Positions 39,564-48,737 of a stretch of 64,000 bases of DNA are shown here, in pieces (position 1 is the first letter of the stretch; every line of letters starts with the position of its first letter). The stretch comes from Rhynchopus sp. YZ270_cl-10 (taxonomy: Eukaryota; Euglenozoa; Diplonemea; Diplonemida; Diplonemidae), in the NCBI GenBank assembly GCA_964035575.1, contig OZ037844.1, positions 434,001 to 498,000 of the forward strand, given 5' to 3'. The notes beneath the pieces are model-generated. The model did no database searches. It had not been told where the DNA came from and saw only the letters and a list, made by a program, of their open reading frames with translations. The position numbers were made by a program, and so were the translations under genes.

Positions 39564-40712
39564 CTACACACAAACTTCCCCTATTTTGCGTTTTAGCGTT
39601 TGCAGGTTTTGTTCTGAAACCTCATACGTCTCTGGGGACTCTGTGTGTTTTCCGCGTACAGTGAGGCGGTCATTGTGTATCATGGGGGATTGTGTGATGA
39701 GGGGGGAAACTGCGCCAAAGGTGACCCGATCACTTTTTGCGGCCACTCCTTCGAAGTGAGCTGAGCGTTGCTGAAGGAGGATGTCATGCCGTTCAGCTAC
39801 CTGGGCTTGGCACTGCCCCTTTGCTCGCGCCTGAGCCTTGACAGACGCTATCCTCCCGAGACGGTGTTCCTTCGCCCGCCTCGCCCGCTCCTCTGACAAA
39901 CTCAGCCAATCAAATCTCTCGACAGGCGCCTTCCCACCCCTCCCCAACGACACCAACTTCGGCGCCCCTACACCACCGCACTTCCCCATCTCGTGCAGCA
40001 CCCCACTCCCCCAAGACTCCCCTTGCTGTGCGACCTCCAACACATGCTTCACCTTAGATTTATGCAAAACAATTCCATGGTTTTCTGGACAATTAAACAG
40101 CCGTTTATACTGGCAAGGTACAGCGGAGGACCCTGCGGCGGAAGGCGCCATCGACCCGGGAGGGGTCGACGACCTCCCCCCCGCAGACGCGTTCCTCAGC
40201 GACGGAATGCTTCGTTTGATAGACGAACGGCGCTGCTGTGGGGGGTGCTCTTCGGGTTGGGGTGGTGGTGGGTGTGTTCCTGTTGTGTTGCCTCGCGGCT
40301 CGCACAGTACGACTCCGATATGGGTCTGTCGACTCCCATGTGGTCGTCCCACCCACGCTACAACGCCTCTACCATGCGCAGCAGTGTCCACCACCTGCCC
40401 GACCCGAAAGACCACCCCACAGGAGTTCTTAATCTGCCTCTGCCGTTGCGTCTCCGAGCAGCCAATGCGGTAGCGCAGCACCTCGCAGATGTGGTTGCTG
40501 TGTTCGTTGCGTGCACGGTCATAAAGTCTATGTTGGTTGGTATTCGCTTCACGAACAGACCCAGGGGCGCTGGACCAGACCGTGGTGTGTGTGGTGGCCG
40601 TGGTCGTGCTTGTCAGAGGACCAGGGTGGTATTCGTACGGATACGTCTGTCGATTGGTAGTTGTGTCCTGTAGGTATCCTTCATCAGGGCGAGGGGGAGG
40701 CAGTGGGTCCAT
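39564..40712 (-). CDS. CAP-Gly domain protein with the domain split by a 50-residue insert (382 aa)
   Basis: Residues 103-146 (FRVGQVVDTAAHGRGVVAWVG and HIGVVLCEPRGNTTGT) match the first part of a CAP-Gly domain, and 201-225 (YKRLFNCPENHGIVLHKSKV) match its end (YF.C....G.FV..SKV). Between them lies a Pro/Ser/Arg-rich insert (147-199). CAP-Gly domains bind C-terminal EEY/F tails of tubulin and EB proteins through a GKNDG motif; here that reads GNTTG, so binding may be altered. The C-terminal part has a basic, alanine-rich helix (SEERARRAKEHRLGRI) and then 25 residues of unknown role. The N-terminal 80 residues are Pro/Thr-rich. Likely cytoskeletal, inferred. The start lies six nt after a strong pyrimidine-AG. 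Confidence 0.72.
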   Translation of the reverse strand: MDPLPPPRPDEGYLQDTTTNRQTYPYEYHPGPLTSTTTATTHTTVWSSAPGSVREANTNQHRLYDRARNEHSNHICEVLRYRIGCSETQRQRQIKNSCGVVFRVGQVVDTAAHGRGVVAWVGRPHGSRQTHIGVVLCEPRGNTTGTHPPPPQPEEHPPQQRRSSIKRSIPSLRNASAGGRSSTPPGSMAPSAAGSSAVPCQYKRLFNCPENHGIVLHKSKVKHVLEVAQQGESWGSGVLHEMGKCGGVGAPKLVSLGRGGKAPVERFDWLSLSEERARRAKEHRLGRIASVKAQARAKGQCQAQVAERHDILLQQRSAHFEGVAAKSDRVTFGAVSPLITQSPMIHNDRLTVRGKHTESPETYEVSEQNLQTLKRKIGEVCV

Positions 40713-40765
40713 ATGTGTCTGCAGCGTTTAAGAAGTGGGGTCGGGGGGGAGAAAGTTGGTGAGGG
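40713..40765 (-). promoter_or_regulatory. Candidate trans-splice acceptor of the CAP-Gly gene
   Basis: On minus: CTTTCTCCCCCCCCGACC, then CCACTTCTTAAACGCTGCAG, then ACACAT and the ATG. The AG at 40719-40720 is the nearest to a start codon of all genes here. Confidence 0.5.
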
Positions 40766-40819
40766 GATGATATGGTGGGAATCAGAACGGTGTACAGAAG
40801 GAAAAGAGAAAGAAATAGA

Positions 40820-41050
40820 AAGAGTGTAAGGTGAGTGGTGGGTGGTCCCCTGAACTGCCTTCCCCTGAACAGCCACAGTGGAAAATGGGTGGTTGTGGAA
40901 GTCTCCCTCCTGAGGGTGGTGGTGGGAATCTATCTGAGACGAGGAGGTGAGGGAGGGGGGTCTGTAAAGATAAAAACATCAGTCTTGTTCATGTTCATAA
41001 TGTATTTGCGTACCCCAACCCTCTATCAAAGAAATAAGTTTACGTACGGT
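40820..41050. repeat. Orphan ANK-family 5' flank
   Basis: Sequence typical of the region upstream of ANK genes (CCACAGTGGAAA, GTCTCCCTCCTGAGGGTGGT, CAGTCTTGTTCATGTTCATA, GTATTTGCGTACCCCAACCC) lies here with no ANK coding sequence next to it. It compares with 58660-58850 above ANK-J and 46255-46385 above ANK-E. An ANK gene may have been deleted between this point and the CAP-Gly gene, or the flank was duplicated alone. Confidence 0.65.
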
Positions 41051-41099
41051 GCAGAGGAGAAAACACACGTTCTCTTATCGACTGATTCTTCTCGTACTC

Positions 41100-41278
41100 A
41101 CGTCAGATATCAGGGACGAGTAGTGGAAGTGCTCGTACCCCATACTGCCGTCGACGCCTCCAAATAGGCTTTCTGGACCAATCTGCGCATTAGGCAGGCT
41201 TGCTTGCACCTTCGACTGAGCTGGTGTCAACCTTCCTCTGAAGTCTGTTCACCAAATGTGGTCGACGCGTCCACAGCA
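41100..41278. repeat. ANK 3' flank shared by ANK-D and ANK-J, copy 1
   Basis: About 170 bp nearly identical to 56790-56945 (AGGCTTTCTGGACCAAT, GCGCATTAGGCAGGCTTGCT, CTTCGACTGAGCTGGTGTCA). It ends in the common ANK 3' box with GTCGACGCGTCCACAGC. Confidence 0.8.
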
Positions 41279-42601
41279 TCATTCTTCTGCACCGCGCTTG
41301 AGGAGAACCTGCTCCACATCTGTATGTTGTTTCTTCCTCGCCCAGTACAACGCAGTGTGGCCCAACAAATTTCTGTAGTTCACATTCACCTTGTTCAAGC
41401 CCACAAGATATCGCACAGTCTCGGTGTGTCCTTTTTGTGCCGCAAGGGTAAGACATGTGTTTCCGGGGTTGTTGTCTGCCACACTCACGTCCGCACCGGC
41501 GTTCACCAACATCTTCACAATGTCGAGTTCCCCACCCGCACAAGCATAGTGAAGAGGTGTGCATCCCCGTCCATTGTAGAAATGTACATTCTTTGCATCG
41601 ATGTCTGCACCTGCATCAATGAGCAGCTGCACCACATCTAGGTGCTGCCGCATCGCTGCGTGGTGCAGTGGAGTGTTGCCGCTGTTATCTGACTGATTCA
41701 CGTCCACCTCAGGCATGCACAGAAGAGTACGCACAGTCTCGGTGTGTCCAAAGGTGGCTGCAAGCATAAGGCATGTGAGTCCTTTGTCGTCTGTGACACA
41801 CACTCCCGCACCTGCTCTGGCCAACACCTCCACAACACGGAGATGCCCAAAGCTGCTCGCCGCGAGGAGTGGCGAACCGTCCTCATTCACCTCGATATCA
41901 GCCCCTGCATCAATGAGCACCTCCACCACATCTGCATGGTTTCGAAGCAGATTTCGACGACGTGCGACACGGAACAACGCGTGTTCAGCTTTGTGATTCA
42001 CGTCCACATCCTTCAAGCCCACAAGATAGCGCACAATCTCGGTGTGTCCAAAATAGGCAGCAAGATTAAGACATGTGCAGTCACACACGGTGACACGTAC
42101 TGCCGCACCTGCTTCCACCAACATCTTCACAACTGCGAGTGCTCCTGAACAGCAAGACCAGTGCAGAGGCGGACGTCCCATGCCGTCTTCTATCTCGATG
42201 TCTGCCCCTGCATCAATGAGCACCTGACACACTGCAGGGTCCTTCCACATGGCTGGACAGGCACGGTGCTCCTGCCCGTGTGGGACATACGCATCTTTGC
42301 TGCAGACTGACTTCCAATGCTGCAAGAGGACCTCCGTGCACGCAGTGTGGTCTGCGTGGATGCACTCACTCAGCAGCATCCCGAAGCCCATCTGCGTTGT
42401 CTCAACATACGGAAGAAGCAGTGCGAGGCATTCATCGTGGTTCCCTCTGCATGCCTCGTGCACAGCATCGAAGGCAACCGTTTTGCTGTCTGTGTCTGGG
42501 CTGAGCTTCTTAAGTCCCGCCCGCACGGCAGTCGTGTCGCCGTTCCTGGCAGCCTTCACCAAGACCGTGTGCGCGCGTTGTTTCGACGAGGTGAGACCCA
42601 T
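41279..42601 (-). CDS. ANK-D: ankyrin-repeat protein with rearranged N-terminus (440 aa)
   Basis: Three three-ankyrin super-repeats and the normal cap (VEQVLLKRGAEE). The first 20 residues of the family are replaced: the first ATG in frame is at 42601 and reads MGLTSSKQRAHTVLVKAARNG. Glycine 2, serine 6 and lysine 7 match the N-myristoyltransferase consensus, whereas the usual KR..KRRK basic cluster is gone. The family leader is also missing; the sequence just upstream resembles the more distal flank of ANK-J (GGAGTAAAT..GTCTTGGAGGTGAGG there), so a deletion seems to have fused distal flank to the coding region and created the new start. Membrane association is a prediction. Confidence 0.85.
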   Translation of the reverse strand: MGLTSSKQRAHTVLVKAARNGDTTAVRAGLKKLSPDTDSKTVAFDAVHEACRGNHDECLALLLPYVETTQMGFGMLLSECIHADHTACTEVLLQHWKSVCSKDAYVPHGQEHRACPAMWKDPAVCQVLIDAGADIEIEDGMGRPPLHWSCCSGALAVVKMLVEAGAAVRVTVCDCTCLNLAAYFGHTEIVRYLVGLKDVDVNHKAEHALFRVARRRNLLRNHADVVEVLIDAGADIEVNEDGSPLLAASSFGHLRVVEVLARAGAGVCVTDDKGLTCLMLAATFGHTETVRTLLCMPEVDVNQSDNSGNTPLHHAAMRQHLDVVQLLIDAGADIDAKNVHFYNGRGCTPLHYACAGGELDIVKMLVNAGADVSVADNNPGNTCLTLAAQKGHTETVRYLVGLNKVNVNYRNLLGHTALYWARKKQHTDVEQVLLKRGAEE

Positions 42602-42990
42602 GGAGTAAATGGTCAAGCTGACGTGAGTGTTGGAGGTGAGGCAGGTCAGATGTCAGATAAAAACATAAGCCAGTCTTGTTCCTGATCACTACTTGGTATT
42701 GGTGCTCCTGAAAACCCCATTTTGCGTGCCACTCTTTTTTTGTTCTATCCAGAGTAAACCCGGAACCGTGTCCCGGTTGGTGCCGTTTTTCACATCTAGG
42801 ACGTGCGGGTTGCCGTTAAACGGAGGTCACCTCCCCGTTGTTGCTACACAGGGTATACAGACAGCACACCTCAGGGTGTGGCAGCATCGTTTAGGACACT
42901 GGCCTGACTTCAATAGTGGAAACCCTAAAATAAAAGGTCCCCGCGATCAGCTGTTATGCTGGTCGGTGTGTTCGCTAGTAGTTTTCTTTT

Positions 42991-43300
42991 CAAAATGTTT
43001 CTCTTTCTTTGTCTCGTCTATTTTTCCTGCATTTTTTATTCTCTTCTTTGTACTTTCTTTTGTTTTGGTTGTTAGATACACTCAATCGCCTATCGAGTTT
43101 CTGTGAATAGCACGGAACCCCTTTTATGTGTATCCATGGAAAGACAGTATCATATGTGCTACCGGGGGCAAAAAAAAAAAATTGAAAAAGGTGTCGAGAA
43201 AAAACAAACAACGGACGCACCGTGGTTTCTCTGCGACTGATATTTTGTGGGAGGGGGAGAATAACACATTATGAATAAGCTGCGTTCCCCACTATCGTTT
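42991..43300. repeat. Dispersed repeat with TATCGAGTT..CATGGAAAGACAG, copy 2
   Basis: Second copy of 11017-11342, same orientation. 42602-42990 before it holds the altered ANK-D upstream region and no gene. Confidence 0.75.
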
Positions 43301-43349
43301 CCGCTGCGCTCTCACTACGTCACTCCATTCGGTTTTCTCTTGCGACGTA

Positions 43350-44356
43350 ATTAATCATGGGGGGTGAAACATCTTTTCAGATGATGTGGAATCTTTTCAT
43401 CTTTTTCACATCTTGTCACGTCGTGAAAAAAGGAAAAAAAAAAAAAAAAAAAAAAGTGCTCGCACACGATCTGCAGCAGGTCTACTCAATATTTTTTCAG
43501 ATGAGTCACCACCACGGTTCGCACGGATCGCGATCCGTCAATTGCGGTACTTTTCCGGGAAAAACAAAAAAAAAAAAAAGTGGGGTGCGCACGGGGGTCG
43601 CGCTACGCGCCTACCGACTACCGTGGATTTTTGACGATTTTGCTCGGTACGTTTTTCCTTACTAAAACCAGAATCTCATATTTCATAGTAAGAGTATTTC
43701 GGAGTGTTTTTGCACACACACATGTGACCCCACCGTGGAGAGCAATCGGCTCGCGCAATCAAAAGAAAGCAGAGAAAAGGGAAAAAGAAAAAAGACAAAA
43801 GTTGGGTACCGTGCGCCTGCGGCGCTACTGTGTTCCCACTCGATACACCACAATTTCATCTGAAGTTAGGTTTTCAAACCTGAAAATGACCCTTGTTTAC
43901 GAGTATGGGTTCATATTTTGCAAAAATTTAAGTCAATAAAATTTTGTCCATTTTTCCAAAATGACCCCATCACTTTCTGCAATCGCACCGAATCGGACGA
44001 TGCGATCGACAAAAACGCCCAAAAACGGACCCCACACCCCCTTTTTGTGCGTGATTTTGGTCAAAATCACGTGATCTGGGAACATGCTTGTTTTTGACCA
44101 AAGAAAAAAAATTTCTTTGCCCTAAATCGGGCGTGGTAGGTGATACAATGGCCCAAAAAATCTAAAGAAAATCTCAGATTGACTTTTTCTGGAAAAAAAT
44201 TTTCAAGTCAAAATTTCAGCCAAAAATACGGTCATTTTCACCTGATTTTTTTTTTTTTTTTTTTTCACGACGTTTTTTTTTTCACGATCAAGAAACGAAG
44301 TTGTGAGAGATTTCCGAAATTTTAGATCGTGATAAGATCTTTTACCCCCCATGACT
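43350..44356. mobile_element. Non-autonomous TIR element, about 1.0 kb
   Basis: Outer ends are inverted: ATTAATCATGGGGGGTGAAA at the left and TTTTACCCCCCATGACTAAT at the right. Sub-terminal CACGTCGTGAAAAAA and TTTTTTTCACGACG are also inverted. The interior is low-complexity with TTTTGACCAAAAT-type inverted segments and no transposase. Target duplication uncertain (TAAT-like on both sides). Confidence 0.65.
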
Positions 44357-44522
44357 AATAAGCTTCAAAGATGAGCAGTTCGGTGCTCAACACAAAATGG
44401 TGCGAAAACATGTTTCCAGCAAGCAGAGGAGAAAGTCTTGATGCATAAAATATAGGTACTGTGATGCCGTCGAAATATCCTCTGAAGACTGTTCACCAAA
44501 TATGGTCGACGCGTCCACAGCA

Positions 44523-46166
44523 TCATTCTTTTGCACCGTGATCGAGGAGAACGTGCACCACATCCATATGTTTATGCTGTTTCTGCCTCGCATGTTGCAA
44601 CGCTGTGTGGCCGAACAAATTCTTCTGATTCACGTCCACCTCCGGCAAGCCCGCAAGATAGCGCACAGTCTCGGTGTATCCATAACTCACTGCAAGGATA
44701 AGACACGTCCGTCCGTGGTCGTCCTGCACACTCACGTCCGCTCCTGCTTTGACCAACATCTTCACAGTGTCGAGTTCCCCACGCACAGTACAAGCACAGT
44801 GAAGAGCTCCTGCATCGATGTCTGCCCCTGCATCAATGAGCACCTGCACCACATCTGAGTGCTTATGTGCCACTGCGCGGTGCAGTGGAGTGAAGCCTTG
44901 CGTATTTGACTGATTCACGTCCACCCCCTTAACTCCAACAAGATAGCGCACAATCTGAGTGCGTCCATATTTAGCAGCAACATTGAGGCATGATACCCTC
45001 TTGTCGTCCACCGCACACACGTCCGCACCAGCAGCCAACAACATCTGCACAATTTCGAGTTCTGGTTCCTCACAAGCACAATGAAGAGGTGTGCTTCCTC
45101 TATCATCCTTTGCATCGATGTCTGCCCCTGCATCAATGAGCAACTTCGACACATCTGAGTGCTTCTGTAACACTGCGTGGTGCAGTGAAGAGCCGCTCCT
45201 GTTATTTGACTGATTCACATCCACCTCAGGCATGCACAGAAGAGCACGCACAGTCTTGGTGTGTCCGTAATGCGCCGCAAGGGAAAGACATGTGTCCGCT
45301 CTGTTGTCTGCGACACACACCCCCGCACCTGCTCTGACCAACGTCTTCACAATCGGGAGATGCCCAAACTCGCTCGCCACGAGGAGTGGCGAAAGTCCGT
45401 GCTTATCCTTCACCTCGATGTCTGCACCTGCATCAATGAGCACCTCCACCACATCGGGATGGCCTTCCTCAGCTGCATGGAGCAACGCAGTGTAGCCATC
45501 GGTATCCTTGTGGTTCACATCCACCTTGTTCAAGCCCACAAGATAGCGCACAGTCTCGGTGTGTCCAGATCCTGCAGCCAGACGAAGACGCGTGCTTCCT
45601 TCCTTTGCTGTGGCACACACTCCCGCACCTGATTCGACCAACATCTTCACAACATCGAGTGCTCCTGAACAGCAAGACCAGTGCAGAGGCGAATGTCCCA
45701 TGTCATCCTTTGTCTCGATGTCTGCCCCTGCATCAATGAGCACCTGACACACTGCAGGGTCCTCCCACATGGCTGGACAGGGTCGGTCTTTCTTGTCCTC
45801 CTGCCCGTGTGGGACAAACGCAACGTTGCTGCAGACTGACTTCCAATGCTGCAAGAGGACCTCCGTGCACGCAGTGTGGTCTGCGTGGATGCACTCACTC
45901 AGCAGCATCCCGAAGCCCATCTGCGTTGTCTCAACATACGGAAGAAGCAGTGCGAGGCATTCATCGTGGTCCCCTCTGCATGCCTCGTGCACAGCATCGA
46001 AGGCAACCGTTTCGCTGTCTGTGTCTGGGCTGAGCTTCTCAAGTCCCACCCGCACGGCAGTCGTGTCGCCGTTCCTGGCAGCCTCCACCAAGACCTCATC
46101 TGCAGAAAGTGTTGTGCTGTGTGGTGTCTTCTCGTCAGGTGTGCTGTCTGCGTGTCGCTTCGACAT
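44523..46166 (-). CDS. ANK-E: ankyrin-repeat protein, basic cluster lost (547 aa)
   Basis: Four super-repeats. The N-terminus is MSKRHADSTPDEKTPHSTTL: KR at 3-4 is kept but KRRK is replaced by HSTT, removing the main basic cluster of the nuclear-localisation-like signal. The rest of the N-terminal domain is nearly unchanged, so the change is local. The cap is slightly diverged (VVHVLLDHGAKE). The third super-repeat has a longer loop (VRGELDTVKM). ANK-J carries the same type of replacement, pointing to shared ancestry or conversion. Confidence 0.9.
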   Translation of the reverse strand: MSKRHADSTPDEKTPHSTTLSADEVLVEAARNGDTTAVRVGLEKLSPDTDSETVAFDAVHEACRGDHDECLALLLPYVETTQMGFGMLLSECIHADHTACTEVLLQHWKSVCSNVAFVPHGQEDKKDRPCPAMWEDPAVCQVLIDAGADIETKDDMGHSPLHWSCCSGALDVVKMLVESGAGVCATAKEGSTRLRLAAGSGHTETVRYLVGLNKVDVNHKDTDGYTALLHAAEEGHPDVVEVLIDAGADIEVKDKHGLSPLLVASEFGHLPIVKTLVRAGAGVCVADNRADTCLSLAAHYGHTKTVRALLCMPEVDVNQSNNRSGSSLHHAVLQKHSDVSKLLIDAGADIDAKDDRGSTPLHCACEEPELEIVQMLLAAGADVCAVDDKRVSCLNVAAKYGRTQIVRYLVGVKGVDVNQSNTQGFTPLHRAVAHKHSDVVQVLIDAGADIDAGALHCACTVRGELDTVKMLVKAGADVSVQDDHGRTCLILAVSYGYTETVRYLAGLPEVDVNQKNLFGHTALQHARQKQHKHMDVVHVLLDHGAKE

Positions 46167-46510
46167 GGTTTGTGAAGATGTTGATATTCAATGTTGTGTC
46201 TTTTATGCTGTTTCTTTTTGTGGAGGTTGTGAGGTGAGTGTGGGTGTCCCTGAACTGCCTCCCACCCCAGACAAGCACAGCCACAGTGGAAACGGGGTGG
46301 TGTGGAAGTCTCCCTCCTGAGGGTGGTGGTGGGTATCTATCTTGCTTGAGACGAGGGGGTGAGGGAGGGGGTCTGTAAGATAAAAACGTGTTTCAGGTCA
46401 TTGCACAGTAGTATTCAAAAGGGTAGACATTATCAATCATTCTCCTATTCATGGCGTGGATCTTGTGTACCTTCCTCTGAAGACTGTTCATAGTCGACGC
46501 GTCCACAGCA

Positions 46511-47887
46511 TCATTCTTCTGCACCGTGCTTGAGGAGAACCTGCTCCACATCTGTATGTTGTTTCTGCCTCGCATCGTGCAACGCAGTGTGGCCCAACAA
46601 ATTCCTCCGGTTCACATCCACCTTGTTCAAGCCCGCAAGATAGCGCACAGTCTCAGTGTGTCCAACGTCAGCCGCAAGGCTGAGACATGTGCCCCCAGTT
46701 TCGTCCGCCGCACTCACATCCGCACCTGCTTCGACTAACATCTGCACATTTTCGAGTTCCCCAACCTCACAAGCATAGTGAAGAGGTGTCCTTCCGTGTG
46801 TATTCTCCCATGTAGGTCCCGTGCAATTCTTTCCCTCGATGTCTGCCCCTGCATCAATGAGCACCTGCACCACATCTGGGTGCTTCTGTGACACTGCGTG
46901 GTGCAGTGAAGTAGTGCCGCTGGTATTTGACTGATTCACATCCACCTCAGGCATGCACAGAAGAGTACGCACAGTCTCAGTGTGATTATAAGTAGTCGCA
47001 AGGGTAAGACATGTCTCCTCAAGGTTATCTGTGACACACATTCCCGCACCTGCCTTGAGCAACACCTCCACAACACGGAGATGCCCAAACCTGCTCGCCA
47101 CGAGGAGTGGCGAACGTCCTTGCTCATCCTTCACCTCGATGTCTGCACCTGCATCAATGAGCACCTCCACCACACCTGCATGGTTTTGAAGTACTGCACA
47201 GAACAACGCAGACAAGTCCTCAGCTTCGTGATTCACGTCCACATCCTTCAAACGCAACAGATAGCGCACAGTCTCGGTGTGTCCATAGCATGCCGCAAAC
47301 ATAAGACATGTGTTTCCGAAGTTGCAGGTAACACGCACATCTGCACCTGCCTTGACCAACATCTTCACAACATCGAGTGCTCCTGAACAGCAAGACCAGT
47401 GCAGAGGTGAACGTCCGTCCTCATCCTTTGTCTCGATGTCTGCCCCTGCATCAATGAGCACCTGACACACTGCAGGGTCCTCCCACATGGCTGGACAGGG
47501 TCGCCTATATATGACCTCCTGCCCGTGTGGGACACACGCATCGTTGCTGCAGACTGACTTCCAATGCTGCAAGAGGACCTCCGTGCACGCAGTGTGGTCT
47601 GCGTGGATGCACTCACTCAGCAGCATCCCGAAGCCCATCTGCGTTGTCTCAACATACGGAAGAAGCAGTGCGAGGCATTCATCGTGGTTCCCTCTGCATG
47701 CCTCGTGCACAGCATCGAAGGAAACTGTTTTGCTGTCTGTGTCTGGGCTGAGCTTCTCAAGTCCCGCCCGCACGGCAGTCGTGTCGCCGTTCCTGGCAGC
47801 CTCCACCAAGACCGAGTCTGCAGAAAGCTTTCTTCTCTTTGGTGCCTTCTCGTCAGGTGTGCTGTCTGCGTGTTGCTCCTTCGACAT
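46511..47887 (-). CDS. ANK-F: ankyrin-repeat protein (458 aa)
   Basis: Three super-repeats. N-terminus in the MSKEQ form with KRRK kept. An eight-residue extra loop (GKNCTGPTWENTHGRTPLHY) sits in the last ankyrin block, making it the longest of the three-super-repeat class. Cap VEQVLLKHGAEE. The leader is complete (GTTGTGTCATTTATGCTG on plus) apart from a single-base change in the usual CTTTTATGCTG. Confidence 0.9.
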   Translation of the reverse strand: MSKEQHADSTPDEKAPKRRKLSADSVLVEAARNGDTTAVRAGLEKLSPDTDSKTVSFDAVHEACRGNHDECLALLLPYVETTQMGFGMLLSECIHADHTACTEVLLQHWKSVCSNDACVPHGQEVIYRRPCPAMWEDPAVCQVLIDAGADIETKDEDGRSPLHWSCCSGALDVVKMLVKAGADVRVTCNFGNTCLMFAACYGHTETVRYLLRLKDVDVNHEAEDLSALFCAVLQNHAGVVEVLIDAGADIEVKDEQGRSPLLVASRFGHLRVVEVLLKAGAGMCVTDNLEETCLTLATTYNHTETVRTLLCMPEVDVNQSNTSGTTSLHHAVSQKHPDVVQVLIDAGADIEGKNCTGPTWENTHGRTPLHYACEVGELENVQMLVEAGADVSAADETGGTCLSLAADVGHTETVRYLAGLNKVDVNRRNLLGHTALHDARQKQHTDVEQVLLKHGAEE

Positions 47888-48115
47888 GGTTTGTGAAGAT
47901 GTTGATATTCAATGTTGTGTCATTTATGCTGTTTCTTTTTGTGGAGGTTGTGAGGTGAGTGGTGGGTGTCCCTGCACTGCCTTCCCACCCCAGACAAGCA
48001 CAGCCACAGTGGAAACGGGGTGGTGTGGAAGTCCCCCTCCTGAGGGTGGTGGTGGGAATCTATCTGCCTTGAGACGAGGAGGTGAGGGAGGGGGTCTGTA
48101 AGAGAAACACATCAT

Positions 48116-48737
48116 CCAGTCTTGTTCATGTTGGTAATGAAATCTTAACGCACAGGCTCTGTTGATTCTAAAAAACGGGGGGTAAAAGATCGCGAATGGA
48201 AAAATGGGGAAGAGGTTGAAATGTTAAAACGCTTCCTCACCCCAGATCACACTAAAATACAAAGGTTTGGCTTTCAATGGTCTTCTGAAGATGAAAAAGC
48301 CTTCTTCTTTCTTCTTCTTTTTGTCGGTTTTTTTATTTTTTGAAGAATATAAAAACTTATCTCGAAATGGTCAGTTCAAGATCGAACAGAGAGAATGAAG
48401 CAACCCGAAACCCTCCAAGGCCAAATGGTCTAATGTTGTATTGACATAGTGTGGGGGAGAAGTGAGGAGGGCGAGAATCGTTCACGAAGACTAAAAGATT
48501 TCCTAAGATATATCACAGTGTCCCCCATGTCCCCAAATATCTGCGTACCCCAACCCTCCATCAACAAAAGAGCGCATGGAGAGGAAGGCAATACGGCTGA
48601 AGAACTTGACTTTGAAAGAGAAGTTGTGACAGAGAAACGCCTCCCCATGCATCTTTACCTGTTAACGTCCAACCCCGTACAGTCGAGAATGGTCGTCTGA
48701 AGACTGTTCACCAAATGTAGTCGACGCGTCCACAGCG
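48116..48737. repeat. Spacer of the 3-kb ANK tandem unit, copy 1
   Basis: Near-identical spacers lie at 51145-51775 and 54180-54628 (each with GGTAAAAGATCGCGAATGGA, TCACACTAAAATACAAAGG and ATGTTGTATTGACATAGTGT). Equivalent points are 3032-3036 bp apart. The third spacer lacks about 130 bp before the 3' box. No gene is recognised inside the spacer. Confidence 0.85.
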
